Source: Flavobacteriaceae bacterium
Lineage (GTDB): Bacteria > Bacteroidota > Bacteroidia > Flavobacteriales > Flavobacteriaceae
Reading direction: 5' to 3'
DNA: 64,000 nt
Assembly (NCBI GenBank): GCA_002707025.1
Contig: PALG01000032.1
Location: forward strand, 142,458-206,457
Below the pieces are notes generated by a model. The model was not told the DNA's origin, did not search any database, and saw nothing but the letters and a program-made list of their open reading frames with translations. This document shows positions 8,974-16,930 of this stretch, piece after piece. Positions within the stretch are counted from its first letter, which is position 1. Every line of letters starts with the position of its first letter. Both the position numbers and the translations under genes were made by a program.

Positions 8974-9810
8974 TTAATTCTTATTCATCCAATTAAGCTC
9001 TAGATTAATCAATTCTTCCAAACCTTTATTCTTTAACTGAAAATGGTTCAAAAGCAAATAATATAAATTCTCATTAATTTTAGAATCATAAGTTCTTTTA
9101 TTCATTGGTTCAAGATTCAAAAAATCATAGTTAAATTCAGAAATCCCTAGAAAATTAGTTATTTGTTTTAAAGTTAATAATGTTTCCTTCTTGAAGGAAT
9201 CAAAATCAATAAATAAAAAGCTTTCTTTTGGAAAAAAATTTAGGTAGGTTTCAATTTGAGTCTTATAGTACCCCCTTTTCACTAAAGAGGGTTCAATAAT
9301 CTCACTACCAAAATCATTCGACAATTCTAAAGTAATAGCATCCTGAAATGAAGGAAAGTTATTCTCGAAATAATATTTATAAAGCTGTTCTAGTGAATTT
9401 TGCTTCATTAGATTTTTAGAAGCATTTATAATCTTAGGATTTTGAGCTAATTGTTTATACATATTCCAAGCACTAAAAGCCCTTTTTACAGGATTTCTTA
9501 GGATTATAATGAATTTCAATTTTGAATTGAACTCATAGAGTTTTTGTGCTGTACTAGGATAATATATATATCTTGGTGTAGCTTCAAAAGTTATCTTTCT
9601 TGAAAAATAACTTTTTGGAAAATTTTTTAAATAAGGCTCTTTGGGGGTTGAATTATGAGTATCAAAATAATGAAGTTCCTTAGTTTTAGGAACCAGAATA
9701 GATGGGTGCTGTGAAAGGTATGAATAAATGGATGATGTACCTCCTTTTTGCACACCAATAACCATAAAGGATGGGTGAACACGACCAAAATTTATAGGTA
9801 TCTTTCCCAA
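8974..9810 (-). CDS. Sulfotransferase domain protein (heparan-type)
   Basis: A 278-aa sulfotransferase with VIGVQKGGTSSIYSYLSQHP as the 5'-phosphosulfate loop and IIILRNPVKRAFSAWNMY as the 3'-phosphate loop (Arg and Ser present), the layout of heparan/keratan sulfotransferase-like enzymes. The longest frame begins with TTG at 9810; an ATG at 9765 would start only two residues before the P-loop strand, so TTG is preferred. The coding sequence is noticeably more AT-rich than its neighbours, with many AAA, AAT and TTT codons, which may mark a separate acquisition. It follows the wzt-like gene by 13 bp. Confidence 0.85.
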   Translation of the reverse strand: MGKIPINFGRVHPSFMVIGVQKGGTSSIYSYLSQHPSILVPKTKELHYFDTHNSTPKEPYLKNFPKSYFSRKITFEATPRYIYYPSTAQKLYEFNSKLKFIIILRNPVKRAFSAWNMYKQLAQNPKIINASKNLMKQNSLEQLYKYYFENNFPSFQDAITLELSNDFGSEIIEPSLVKRGYYKTQIETYLNFFPKESFLFIDFDSFKKETLLTLKQITNFLGISEFNYDFLNLEPMNKRTYDSKINENLYYLLLNHFQLKNKGLEELINLELNWMNKN

Positions 9811-9823
9811 AGAATAATTTGTT

Positions 9824-11116
9824 TTAAGTTACTTTCGAAAAAGTCCAAGGCATTTTTATTTTCAATGGCGCCCGGCTTTTCCCCATCCATTCTCCCAATT
9901 TCCGACTATTTTCCAATACTTGAAATGAAATTATATCTTCCAATCTTAAAATCACTTCCCGATTATTCTTAACAAACAAAACATTTACAAAAAACTCTTC
10001 AGAATTAAAAAAATGGGAAGGAAACCTAACCGAAAACTCTAAGATTCCTAGAGTTTGTGAATTGTCTATATTTTCAACAAGACCACTTCCGCTACTAATC
10101 ACAAAATTACCCGTTGAGTCTTTAATTTGAATTGTAGTGTCAATTTTTACATTCTGGATTTTTTTATCAAAACGAATTTTAAACTCAATCTCGTCTTCAA
10201 ACTCAATGGGCTCTTCCAATTGTTTATGAAGAGCTCCCACACTTAAAGAAATTGGAACAAAATAGGGGTTTCTATCAACTTCCTTATCCTCAAAATGAAC
10301 GTAATTTCTAATTCCCTTAGCAGAAGAATCCATTTTTAAATAATAATCCACCGCTTCATCGGTATCCCCATCAAATACCACGGTACCATGTTCCAAAACG
10401 ATGCCTCGGGTACACAAGCTTTTTACAGCGGCCATATTGTGGCTTACAAACAACACCGTACGGCCTTGGCCTTTGCTAATGTCCTGCATTTTACCTACCG
10501 CCTTTTTTTGGAATTCGGCATCCCCTACGGCTAACACCTCATCGACCACCAAAATATCGGGTTCCAAATGGGCCGCCACGGCAAAGGCCAATCGTACCCG
10601 CATCCCACTACTGTAACGTTTTACCGGGGTATCTATATACATCTCACAACCACTAAAGGCCACAATCTCTTCTTCTTTGCTTTTTATTTCGGCTTTGGTC
10701 ATACCCAAAATAGCACCATTCAAATAAATATTTTCCCGTCCGGTGAGCTCGGGATGGAAACCGGTCCCTACTTCCAACAAAGAAGCAATGCGCCCACGGG
10801 TTTTAATAACCCCAGTGGTAGGGCTGGTTACTCGGGACAATATCTTTAGCAACGTACTTTTTCCAGCTCCATTTTTACCGATAATGCCCAACACTTCGCC
10901 TTCCGCTACCTCAAAATTGATATCCCGCAGTGCCCATACATAATCTTCTTGGGCCTGGGCGCTACGGTTATTGACGGCCCCTATGGTTAAAAAGGGGTCT
11001 TCCTTTCCACGCACTCGATACCACCAACGGGTTAAGTCATCTTTTAAAGTACGGCTTCCCACCAATCCCAAGCGGTATTGTTTGCTAATATGGCTAACGT
11101 GTAAAATGGTACTCAT
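9824..11116 (-). CDS. wzt: ABC transporter ATP-binding protein, Wzt type, for polysaccharide export
   Basis: A 430-aa ATPase. The N-terminal ABC domain has Walker A GIIGKNGAGKST, the short signature YSSGMRVRLAFAVAAH and Walker B ILVVDEVLAVGD, all in the form found in polysaccharide exporters (TagH/KpsT/Wzt). Residues about 260-430 form an extra beta-rich C-terminal domain as in Wzt, which in O9-type systems recognises the capped non-reducing end of the glycan. The partner permease is the Wzm-like gene at 12339-13205, separated from it by a pyruvyl transferase and a 413-bp gap. The last residues of the C-terminal domain may determine which capped or sulfated end is exported. Confidence 0.92.
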   Translation of the reverse strand: MSTILHVSHISKQYRLGLVGSRTLKDDLTRWWYRVRGKEDPFLTIGAVNNRSAQAQEDYVWALRDINFEVAEGEVLGIIGKNGAGKSTLLKILSRVTSPTTGVIKTRGRIASLLEVGTGFHPELTGRENIYLNGAILGMTKAEIKSKEEEIVAFSGCEMYIDTPVKRYSSGMRVRLAFAVAAHLEPDILVVDEVLAVGDAEFQKKAVGKMQDISKGQGRTVLFVSHNMAAVKSLCTRGIVLEHGTVVFDGDTDEAVDYYLKMDSSAKGIRNYVHFEDKEVDRNPYFVPISLSVGALHKQLEEPIEFEDEIEFKIRFDKKIQNVKIDTTIQIKDSTGNFVISSGSGLVENIDNSQTLGILEFSVRFPSHFFNSEEFFVNVLFVKNNREVILRLEDIISFQVLENSRKLGEWMGKSRAPLKIKMPWTFSKVT

Positions 11117-11260
11117 GGTTGTACGCGATCTCTTTTTTGAGGTGGTTGCAGTCCTTGGGGCCTCGCAACACCGTTTGTTTTCGTTTTTAATTTAGGCTCT
11201 AAAATAAGCATATCTTCACATTTAACCAGCGCTTCCCTACCTTGTATGACACAAAAGGGC

Positions 11261-11340
11261 GCTTTTTTCCACTTTTGGGCCTTTTTTTCCACTTTAGGGC
11301 ACTTTTTTCCGTTTTAGGTCACTTTTTTCCTTTTTTGTCC
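11261..11340. repeat. Tandem repeat, 4 units of 20 bp
   Basis: Four head-to-tail 20-bp units lie exactly at 11261, 11281, 11301 and 11321. Each is a pyrimidine-rich half (like ACTTTTTTCC) followed by a half like ACTTTAGGGC, so a 10-bp subperiod can be seen. Units differ at a few positions. The array abuts the 11-bp array on its right. Confidence 0.9.
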
Positions 11341-11354
11341 CTTTCAAATACCCT

Positions 11355-11442
11355 CATTACTTCGGCTTTACTCCCACTTTACTTCGGGTTATCTTCGGCT
11401 TTACTTCGGGTTATACTCCACTTATACTGCACTTATACTCTA
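11355..11442. repeat. Tandem repeat, 8 units of 11 bp (CTTTACTTCGG type)
   Basis: Eight contiguous 11-bp units run from 11355 to 11442, with a ninth degenerate unit to about 11453. Units read CATTACTTCGG, CTTTACTCCCA, CTTTACTTCGG, GTTATCTTCGG, CTTTACTTCGG, GTTATACTCCA, CTTATACTGCA and CTTATACTCTA. The period is kept exactly although the units diverge. The same motif and period occur at 16931-17051, in the same orientation. Confidence 0.9.
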
Positions 11443-11529
11443 CTATACCCTTAGGTTATTGCTTACTACGGCCCAAAATCCCATTCAAACACTACCCATC
11501 ATTGCTTTTTGCGCCTTGTTCCCTGTTTC

Positions 11530-12339
11530 CTATTTCCACGGACAAACCGCTAGGAGTCCGTGTTTTAGAGACTCCAAAACTTCCGTATCGGGTAGGGCCG
11601 GATACCATTCCATATAGTGCTTCCAGGCTGCTATGTCTTGTATTTCGGTTTCCATTTCGGGTTGGTAAGGGGGCAGGGCCACACTTTCAAAATAGTCCCG
11701 GTATTTTATGCCATCGCCAAACACCCGATCCGAAAATTGGGCCCATACCGCCGGAATCCCATACGCATGTGGAACAATCAATCCGTGTAACGAAGACGAA
11801 ATAATGCTTTCGCAGCTAAGGATTTCCCGCGTGGTAGCTTCTATATCGTTGGTAAAAAGGGAAATCACCTTTACGCCCTCTAGGTTTTGGTATTGTTCAC
11901 TTACTTGGGCGTAATCGCTGATATGCGGAATGATGCCCAAGGCATGGGTTTTGGCAACTTCAGGTTGGTAATAATTGGGTAATAGCAAAGCAGGATCTCC
12001 ATACACTTCGGGAACCGCATAGCCTTTTTCCAACAAATACGTTCGGGTTTGTGGTCCCCGTACGGCCAGGAAAGTTGCAGCAGGCACTTGCGTATCCCTA
12101 GAAATAATACCACTTCCCCAAACAATCCATCCTTTTTTAATATGTCCCAAAATGCTACCAATCGTAGCATAAACTTTCTTGGAAAAGAACCATCCTTGGG
12201 CTTTTTTGGGGTCTATCCACTGGACTGGCCTTCCCGAAATTTTTTCAACTAGGTATTTACCCAACAAATCCCCATAATTTTCCCTATCCTTCTTTTGAAT
12301 AAAGATTTCGCTCCACCAGTATAGAGGGATGTGCTTCAT
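11530..12339 (-). CDS. Polysaccharide pyruvyl transferase family protein
   Basis: A 269-aa protein of the pyruvyl transferase family (PF04230 type). It carries the asparagine/glycine-rich start ENYGDLLGKYLVEK, the VRGPQTRTYL segment and SSSLHGLIVPHAYGIP, which is the family's S-x-R/L-H-x-L/A loop near the active site. These enzymes transfer enolpyruvate from PEP to sugar hydroxyls, making pyruvate ketals and an acidic polymer. Its start overlaps the wzm-like stop by one base. Downstream lies the repeat-rich gap. Confidence 0.85.
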   Translation of the reverse strand: MKHIPLYWWSEIFIQKKDRENYGDLLGKYLVEKISGRPVQWIDPKKAQGWFFSKKVYATIGSILGHIKKGWIVWGSGIISRDTQVPAATFLAVRGPQTRTYLLEKGYAVPEVYGDPALLLPNYYQPEVAKTHALGIIPHISDYAQVSEQYQNLEGVKVISLFTNDIEATTREILSCESIISSSLHGLIVPHAYGIPAVWAQFSDRVFGDGIKYRDYFESVALPPYQPEMETEIQDIAAWKHYMEWYPALPDTEVLESLKHGLLAVCPWK

Positions 12340-13205
12340 TATACCGTATCAATAAAGCTTTTCTCTGTTCTATTGAATATTACAAGGCCTATTAAAAACA
12401 AGACCACCGAAACGAACAGGGTATAAAAAAACCCGCTCCACGTAAAAGTGCCGGTATCCAGCAACATATAACGGAAGCCTTCTATAATTTGCGTCATTGG
12501 GTTATAGGTAACTAGATTGGCCAAGGAAGGAGGAAGTTTGTCAACCGCTTCACTCACCGGATAAGGCACCGCAGAAATATACATCAACAGATTGGTGGCA
12601 AACCCAATAAAAACATTGAGGTCACGGTATTTGGTGGTAAGAGCCGAAAATACCATGCCCAAGCCCAAGGCAAACATCGCCATGATAGCAATATACACTG
12701 GAAAAAGCAATAGGTTTAAATTAACGGAAAGTTCAAACCCTTGGTAACTGTAATAGGCAAAAAAGAAAAAGAAAATCAATAATTGGATGCCAAATTTCAT
12801 CAAGTTGGATACCGTAATCGATAAGGGGGTAATAACCCTTGGGAAGTACACCTTTCCAAAAAGGTTTTGGTTTCTGGAAAAGGTATTCGAAGTATTATTC
12901 AAACATTCCCGAAAATAATTCCACGCGGTAATCCCGGCTAGGTTGAACAACATTGGGGGAATGCCTCCCGTTTGAATATTCCCTAAATTGTTGAATACCA
13001 ACGTAAATATGATAGAGGTAAATAACGGCTGAATAAAAAACCACAGAGGCCCTAAAATAGTTTGCTTATAAACGGTGGTAATATCCCTTTTTACAAATAG
13101 GATCAACAAATCTCGATAACGCCAAATCTCCTTAAAATTAAGGTCTATTAGCTTCCGTTTGGCCGATATTTCATACAGCCAAGGCTCTTTAGGGTTCGGG
13201 GTCAT
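12339..13205 (-). CDS. wzm: ABC-2 type polysaccharide export permease, Wzm type
   Basis: A 288-aa integral membrane protein with about six hydrophobic segments, for example near residues 60-85, 140-160, 170-190 and a C-terminal segment in SGFFYTLFVSVVLFLIGLVIF. The motif LLILFVKRDITTVYKQTILGPLWFF near the N-terminus was read from the protein in parts and is typical of TagG/Wzm permeases (amphipathic interface helix followed by R-Y-K-x-x-x-L-G-x-x-W). It carries a finished lipid-linked glycan across the inner membrane with the Wzt ATPase. It is followed by the pyruvyl transferase (one-base overlap) and preceded by an 87-bp gap. Confidence 0.92.
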   Translation of the reverse strand: MTPNPKEPWLYEISAKRKLIDLNFKEIWRYRDLLILFVKRDITTVYKQTILGPLWFFIQPLFTSIIFTLVFNNLGNIQTGGIPPMLFNLAGITAWNYFRECLNNTSNTFSRNQNLFGKVYFPRVITPLSITVSNLMKFGIQLLIFFFFFAYYSYQGFELSVNLNLLLFPVYIAIMAMFALGLGMVFSALTTKYRDLNVFIGFATNLLMYISAVPYPVSEAVDKLPPSLANLVTYNPMTQIIEGFRYMLLDTGTFTWSGFFYTLFVSVVLFLIGLVIFNRTEKSFIDTV

Positions 13206-13292
13206 AGTAGGTGTTCATGAAGTTGCAAGATACTATTTTTTAACAATTCCGAAGAAGCATCCCTTAAGAATTCACTCTTTGTGAAAATTCTT

Positions 13293-14048
13293 TCAAACCT
13301 TCCAATCGCTACAGTCCCAATCTAAGGTTTTTTCTAGCGCTAAGATGTCATTTTCGTAGGTCTTTAACAGAAACGTTTTCGATTCTTTATCCAAAACTTC
13401 TGAATAGTCTCTCGCATGAATCTTCTTGGGCTCATAGGCAAACTGGCCTGCTTGAACTCCCAAAAACCGAAACACTTTTTCTAAAGACATCTCTTGGGCT
13501 GTTATAAAATCCTCGTATTTAATAAATAAGAGTTGTTCTTTGGGAAACAAACCTAGCATGTTGCGTACTTGAGCATGGTAAAACCCTCTCTTCACATAAG
13601 AAGTAATACGATCTTTTTGATCATTTGTCATATCTGCTTGTATTGCCTCCAAAAATCCTCGGGACTCCTTGCCCCTGGATACTTCCATATTCCAATGGGA
13701 AAAAGCCCTATCCACAGGGTTACGAAGAATGGCAATCAATTTCACTTGTGAATGATAGGCCTTAATGCGCTCCAAAGCTTGATCCCAAAACATATAAATA
13801 GGAGTAATTTCGCCATGGAGTTTGGAAGACAGGCGGGTATCAAAAAATCGATGATAGGAACGATAATTTGTACGGGAAGTAGAAAAAAAAGCGTCATGAT
13901 CAAAAAAATGGACTTCCTTTCTTTTGGCCAAAGCTAACTGTGGGTGTTGCCTTAGGTAATAATCCAATGCCGAAGTTCCTGCCTTTTGTGCTCCCACGCA
14001 TATAAAATCAACTTTGAATCTATGGAAACCTAAAAAGTGACCCCCCAT
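13293..14048 (-). CDS. Sulfotransferase domain protein (heparan-type)
   Basis: A 251-aa sulfotransferase. CVGAQKAGTSALDYYLRQHP at the N-terminus is the PAPS 5'-loop and IAILRNPVDRAFSHWNME carries the Arg and Ser of the 3'-phosphate site. KEVHFFDHD between them is also typical of this family. It is clearly related to the 278-aa enzyme at 8974-9810 and the two may act at different positions of one repeat unit. The gene starts 10 bp after the epimerase stop. Confidence 0.87.
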   Translation of the reverse strand: MGGHFLGFHRFKVDFICVGAQKAGTSALDYYLRQHPQLALAKRKEVHFFDHDAFFSTSRTNYRSYHRFFDTRLSSKLHGEITPIYMFWDQALERIKAYHSQVKLIAILRNPVDRAFSHWNMEVSRGKESRGFLEAIQADMTNDQKDRITSYVKRGFYHAQVRNMLGLFPKEQLLFIKYEDFITAQEMSLEKVFRFLGVQAGQFAYEPKKIHARDYSEVLDKESKTFLLKTYENDILALEKTLDWDCSDWKV

Positions 14049-14058
14049 ATAAAATAGT

Positions 14059-15045
14059 TTAAGCAGGTGCTATAAAATAGTTCCAAGTAATCTTCATCCC
14101 TTCCTGTACCGAGAACTTAGGGTCGTACCCCATGAGTTTTTTTGCCTTCTCGATATTGGCCAAAGAATCCCGTACATCACCTTTTCGGGGAGGGCCATAG
14201 GTAGCGGTGATTTCCTTTCCGGAGGTCTCCTTCAAGGACTTCCAAAGGGTATTCAAACTAATACGTTCTCCATACGCCACGTTAAATACTTGGTTTACTG
14301 CTTCAGAAGGGGCAAACATCGCTTTAAGATTCGCTTGGACGGCATTCTCCACATAGGTAAAGTCCCTTGTTTGCTCCCCATCGCCATTGATCGTGGGCGC
14401 CTTTTCATCTTTTAAGGCTTGCATAAACAACGGAATCACCGCAGCATAAGCACCCTTTGGGCTCTGCTTGGGGCCAAAAACATTAAAATAACGCAAGCCA
14501 ATGGTTTCTATGCCATAGGTTTTATGGAACACATCGGCGTACAGTTCATTGACCAATTTGGTAACCGCATAGGGGGATAATGGTTTCCCAATGACGTCTT
14601 CCACTTTGGGAAGGTTCTTGCTGTCGCCATAGGTGGAACTAGAAGCTGCATACACCAATCGCTTTACGGAAGAGCTCTCCTTTTGGGCTACCAACATATT
14701 TAAAAAACCCGTGACATTTACTTCGTTGGAGGTAATGGGGTCGTTAATAGACCTTGGAACCGATCCCAATGCGGCTTGATGGGACACATAGTCCATTCCC
14801 CGCACCGCTTTTTTACAGGTTCCCAAATCGCGAATATCCCCTTCCATAAATTCGAAAGCAGGATGATTTTCATATTCCTTTAGGTTTTCTTTAAAGCCCG
14901 TAGCCAAATTATCCAGCACCCGCACTTTTTTAGCACCGTATTTCAATAAGTACGCCACCAAATTGGAGCCAATAAATCCGGCACCTCCAGTGACTAAAAA
15001 GGAGTAATTTGATAATTCTTCAGTATGATAAACGTTTTCGTACAA
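14059..15045 (-). CDS. wbpP: NAD-dependent UDP-sugar 4-epimerase, WbpP/TviC type
   Basis: A 328-aa extended short-chain dehydrogenase. TGGAGFIG at residues 19-26 binds NAD, SSSTYG at 135-140 gives the catalytic Ser/Thr, and Tyr159 with Lys163 form the YxxxK pair. HQAALGSVPRSINDP is the segment characteristic of the WbpP/TviC group, which interconverts UDP-GlcNAc/UDP-GalNAc or the corresponding uronic acids. A 6-dehydrogenase of the WbpO/TviB group is encoded two genes upstream, which supports a UDP-HexNAcA pathway. The reading frame starts with TTG at 15045; an in-frame stop just upstream and no ATG before the NAD site leave this as the only sensible start. Confidence 0.88.
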   Translation of the reverse strand: MYENVYHTEELSNYSFLVTGGAGFIGSNLVAYLLKYGAKKVRVLDNLATGFKENLKEYENHPAFEFMEGDIRDLGTCKKAVRGMDYVSHQAALGSVPRSINDPITSNEVNVTGFLNMLVAQKESSSVKRLVYAASSSTYGDSKNLPKVEDVIGKPLSPYAVTKLVNELYADVFHKTYGIETIGLRYFNVFGPKQSPKGAYAAVIPLFMQALKDEKAPTINGDGEQTRDFTYVENAVQANLKAMFAPSEAVNQVFNVAYGERISLNTLWKSLKETSGKEITATYGPPRKGDVRDSLANIEKAKKLMGYDPKFSVQEGMKITWNYFIAPA

Positions 15046-15072
15046 TTTATTTGAGTTAAATGTTAATAGAAA

Positions 15073-15426
15073 TTAGTCATTGTGTTTTCTGATATGATTT
15101 CGATACCCTAAAAGCAACTTTCTCTGGATGGTAATTAAATCTAATACTTCTTTACTCTCTAAAGTATATTTCAATCGAACAGCAATGATGTATTGCGTTT
15201 CCACTTCCGCCAAGGAACCCAAGGCAACCGAAATGAACTGTAATAACTCCTTGTTACTTTTTCTGGCACTACCTTCAGCTATGGTAGAAGGAACTGAAAC
15301 AGCAGCTCTACGTATTTGCGAGCTAAGCCCAAATCTTTCTTCCCCAGGAAAACCTGAAGAAATTTTATAAATAATTGCTGCCAAATCAATCCCCTTCTTC
15401 CAAACATCTAAATTCTTGTGATCCAT
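15073..15426 (-). CDS. Four-helix-bundle protein (S23/IVP family)
   Basis: A 117-aa protein when started at the ATG at 15426 (MDHKNLDVWKKGIDLA); a longer GTG form from 15459 adds eleven residues not typical of the family. Conserved features are the LDVWKKG opening, SSQIRRAAVSVPSTIAEG in the middle and a run ending in RKLLLGYRNH. The fold is a small four-helix bundle first described from genes inserted in 23S rRNA. No rRNA is nearby; the gene sits between wbpO and wbpP. A 7-bp repeat array lies immediately upstream. The function of this family outside rRNA is unknown. Confidence 0.88.
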   Translation of the reverse strand: MDHKNLDVWKKGIDLAAIIYKISSGFPGEERFGLSSQIRRAAVSVPSTIAEGSARKSNKELLQFISVALGSLAEVETQYIIAVRLKYTLESKEVLDLITIQRKLLLGYRNHIRKHND

Positions 15427-15472
15427 TTTATTACATAGTATCTGATTTAGGGGAGTCACTGCATTCTTAACT

Positions 15473-15521
15473 ATTCACCATTCACCATTCACCATTCACT
15501 ATTCACTATTCACTATTCACA
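15473..15521. repeat. Heptamer tandem repeat (ATTCACC/ATTCACT), 7 units
   Basis: Seven contiguous 7-bp units: three ATTCACC followed by three ATTCACT and a final ATTCACA. The array lies in the gap between the wbpO stop at 15542 and the four-helix-bundle start at 15426, that is 47 bp upstream of the latter. Perfect identity inside each block suggests recent slippage. Confidence 0.92.
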
Positions 15522-15541
15522 AATAAATAGCATAATAAGTG

Positions 15542-16825
15542 CTACAATCTACCATCAATAGTGGAAGGATCCAAAAAAGCCTTGACATCAAAAATCACCG
15601 ATGGATTCTTAGCCAAGGAAGGAATATCCAATGTTTTAAATTGGTGATGCGCTACGGTTAAAACCACGGCGTCATAATCGTTTCTCAATTTGGAAGCATC
15701 GGTTAGCAAATCTTTTCCAAATTCATGGGCCACTTCTTCCGCGTTGGCCCAAGGGTCGTAAATCGTGACATTCAAATTGTATTTTTCCAATTCTTCCACC
15801 ACATCAATCACCTTGCTGTTTCGAATATCGGGACAGTTTTCCTTAAAGGTAATCCCCAACACCAAGACTTTGCCTCCTTTAACCTTACAATCTTTCTGAA
15901 TCATCAGCTTCACTACTTCATGGGCCACATAGCTCCCCATTCCATCGTTCATTCGGCGTCCGGCCAAGATAATTTCAGGGTTATACCCCTCCTCCATGGC
16001 CTTTTGAGCCAAATAGTAAGGGTCTACCCCAATGCAGTGTCCGCCTACCAATCCAGGAGTGAATTTTAAAAAGTTCCATTTGGTACCGGCCGCTTCCAAA
16101 ACCGCTTGGGTATCGATGTCCAAAAGCCTAAAGATTTTGGACAGTTCGTTCACAAAGGCAATATTGATATCCCGCTGGGAATTTTCAATGACCTTAGCCG
16201 CCTCGGCTACTTTTATGGAAGGAGCCAAATGCGTCCCTGCCGTAATTACCGAAGCATATAAAGTATCCACATATTGAGCCACTTCGGGCGTAGAACCCGA
16301 GGTCACTTTCAAAATCTTGGTCACGGTGTGCTCTTTATCCCCAGGATTGATACGCTCTGGCGAATAGCCCGCATAAAAATCTTTGTTAAAAGTCATCCCC
16401 GAAAACTGTTCCAAAATAGGTACGCAAATATCTTCGGTGACCCCTGGATATACGGTAGACTCATATACTACCACATCGCCTTTTTGAAGCACTTTACCCA
16501 CGGTTTCACTCGCCTTTTCCAAGGGAGTGAGTACCGGTTGGTGATGCTTGTTGGTAGGAGTAGGAACCGTCACCACATATACATGGGCCGCTTGTAAATC
16601 TTCAGCCTTAGAGGTTACTTTAAGGCCGTTTTGGGAAGCTTTCAATACGTTTTGCAGCGCATCTTCCGTCACCTCCAAGGTTCCATCTTTACCAGCTTGT
16701 AGTTCGGCGACCCGCTTTTCATTGATATCAAAACCAATAACAGGGTATTTTTCAGCAAAAGCTACGGCGAGCGGGAGCCCCACATAGCCCAATCCAATAA
16801 TCGCAATGGTAGGATTTTCTTTCAT
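15542..16825 (-). CDS. wbpO: UDP-N-acetylhexosamine 6-dehydrogenase, WbpO/TviB type
   Basis: A 427-aa nucleotide-sugar dehydrogenase. GLGYVGLP at residues 11-18 is the NAD-binding loop, and GGHCIGVDPYYL around Cys264 is the catalytic thioester cysteine site. A central helix and a C-terminal UDP-binding domain (VLVLGITFKENCPDIRNSK) complete the family pattern. TviB/WbpO enzymes oxidise UDP-GlcNAc or UDP-GalNAc C6 to the uronic acid. It is likely to feed the 4-epimerase encoded two genes downstream. A promoter-like box lies at 16846-16853 and an 11-bp repeat array 105 bp upstream of the start. Close family alternatives such as UDP-ManNAc dehydrogenase cannot be fully excluded. Confidence 0.9.
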   Translation of the reverse strand: MKENPTIAIIGLGYVGLPLAVAFAEKYPVIGFDINEKRVAELQAGKDGTLEVTEDALQNVLKASQNGLKVTSKAEDLQAAHVYVVTVPTPTNKHHQPVLTPLEKASETVGKVLQKGDVVVYESTVYPGVTEDICVPILEQFSGMTFNKDFYAGYSPERINPGDKEHTVTKILKVTSGSTPEVAQYVDTLYASVITAGTHLAPSIKVAEAAKVIENSQRDINIAFVNELSKIFRLLDIDTQAVLEAAGTKWNFLKFTPGLVGGHCIGVDPYYLAQKAMEEGYNPEIILAGRRMNDGMGSYVAHEVVKLMIQKDCKVKGGKVLVLGITFKENCPDIRNSKVIDVVEELEKYNLNVTIYDPWANAEEVAHEFGKDLLTDASKLRNDYDAVVLTVAHHQFKTLDIPSLAKNPSVIFDVKAFLDPSTIDGRL

Positions 16826-16845
16826 AAATATCTTCTAACAAGGTG

Positions 16846-16853
16846 CAAAGATA
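16846..16853 (-). promoter_or_regulatory. Candidate -7 box for wbpO and downstream genes
   Basis: The minus strand reads TATCTTTG, an exact match to the Bacteroidota -7 element TAnnTTTG, 20 bp upstream of the wbpO ATG. No clear TTG -33 element at the usual spacing was found. Confidence 0.5.
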
Positions 16854-16930
16854 CATAGCTTAACCGAGAAATGAAGAAAAGCGTTCTATTAATAAATGGT
16901 CATGATTTTAAGTTTCAAGGTAAAGCTGGA

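Larger units (their letters stand above)
11117..11529. other. 413-bp intergenic region with tandem repeat arrays
   Basis: No convincing coding sequence is seen here. It contains a 4 x 20-bp array at 11261-11340 followed 14 bp later by at least eight units of an 11-bp motif at 11355-11442. It separates the wzt-like gene from the pyruvyl transferase gene; both are on the minus strand, so the arrays lie upstream of wzt. No exact TAnnTTTG promoter box was found between the arrays and the wzt start, so a promoter here is not demonstrated. Confidence 0.8.

Noticed and set aside
13264..13292. Imperfect hairpin after the sulfotransferase gene
   Set aside because: Bulged stem without a following T run on the minus strand.
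15073..15426. Four-helix-bundle gene as evidence for a split 23S rRNA
   Set aside because: No rRNA-like sequence flanks it; both neighbours are protein-coding polysaccharide genes.
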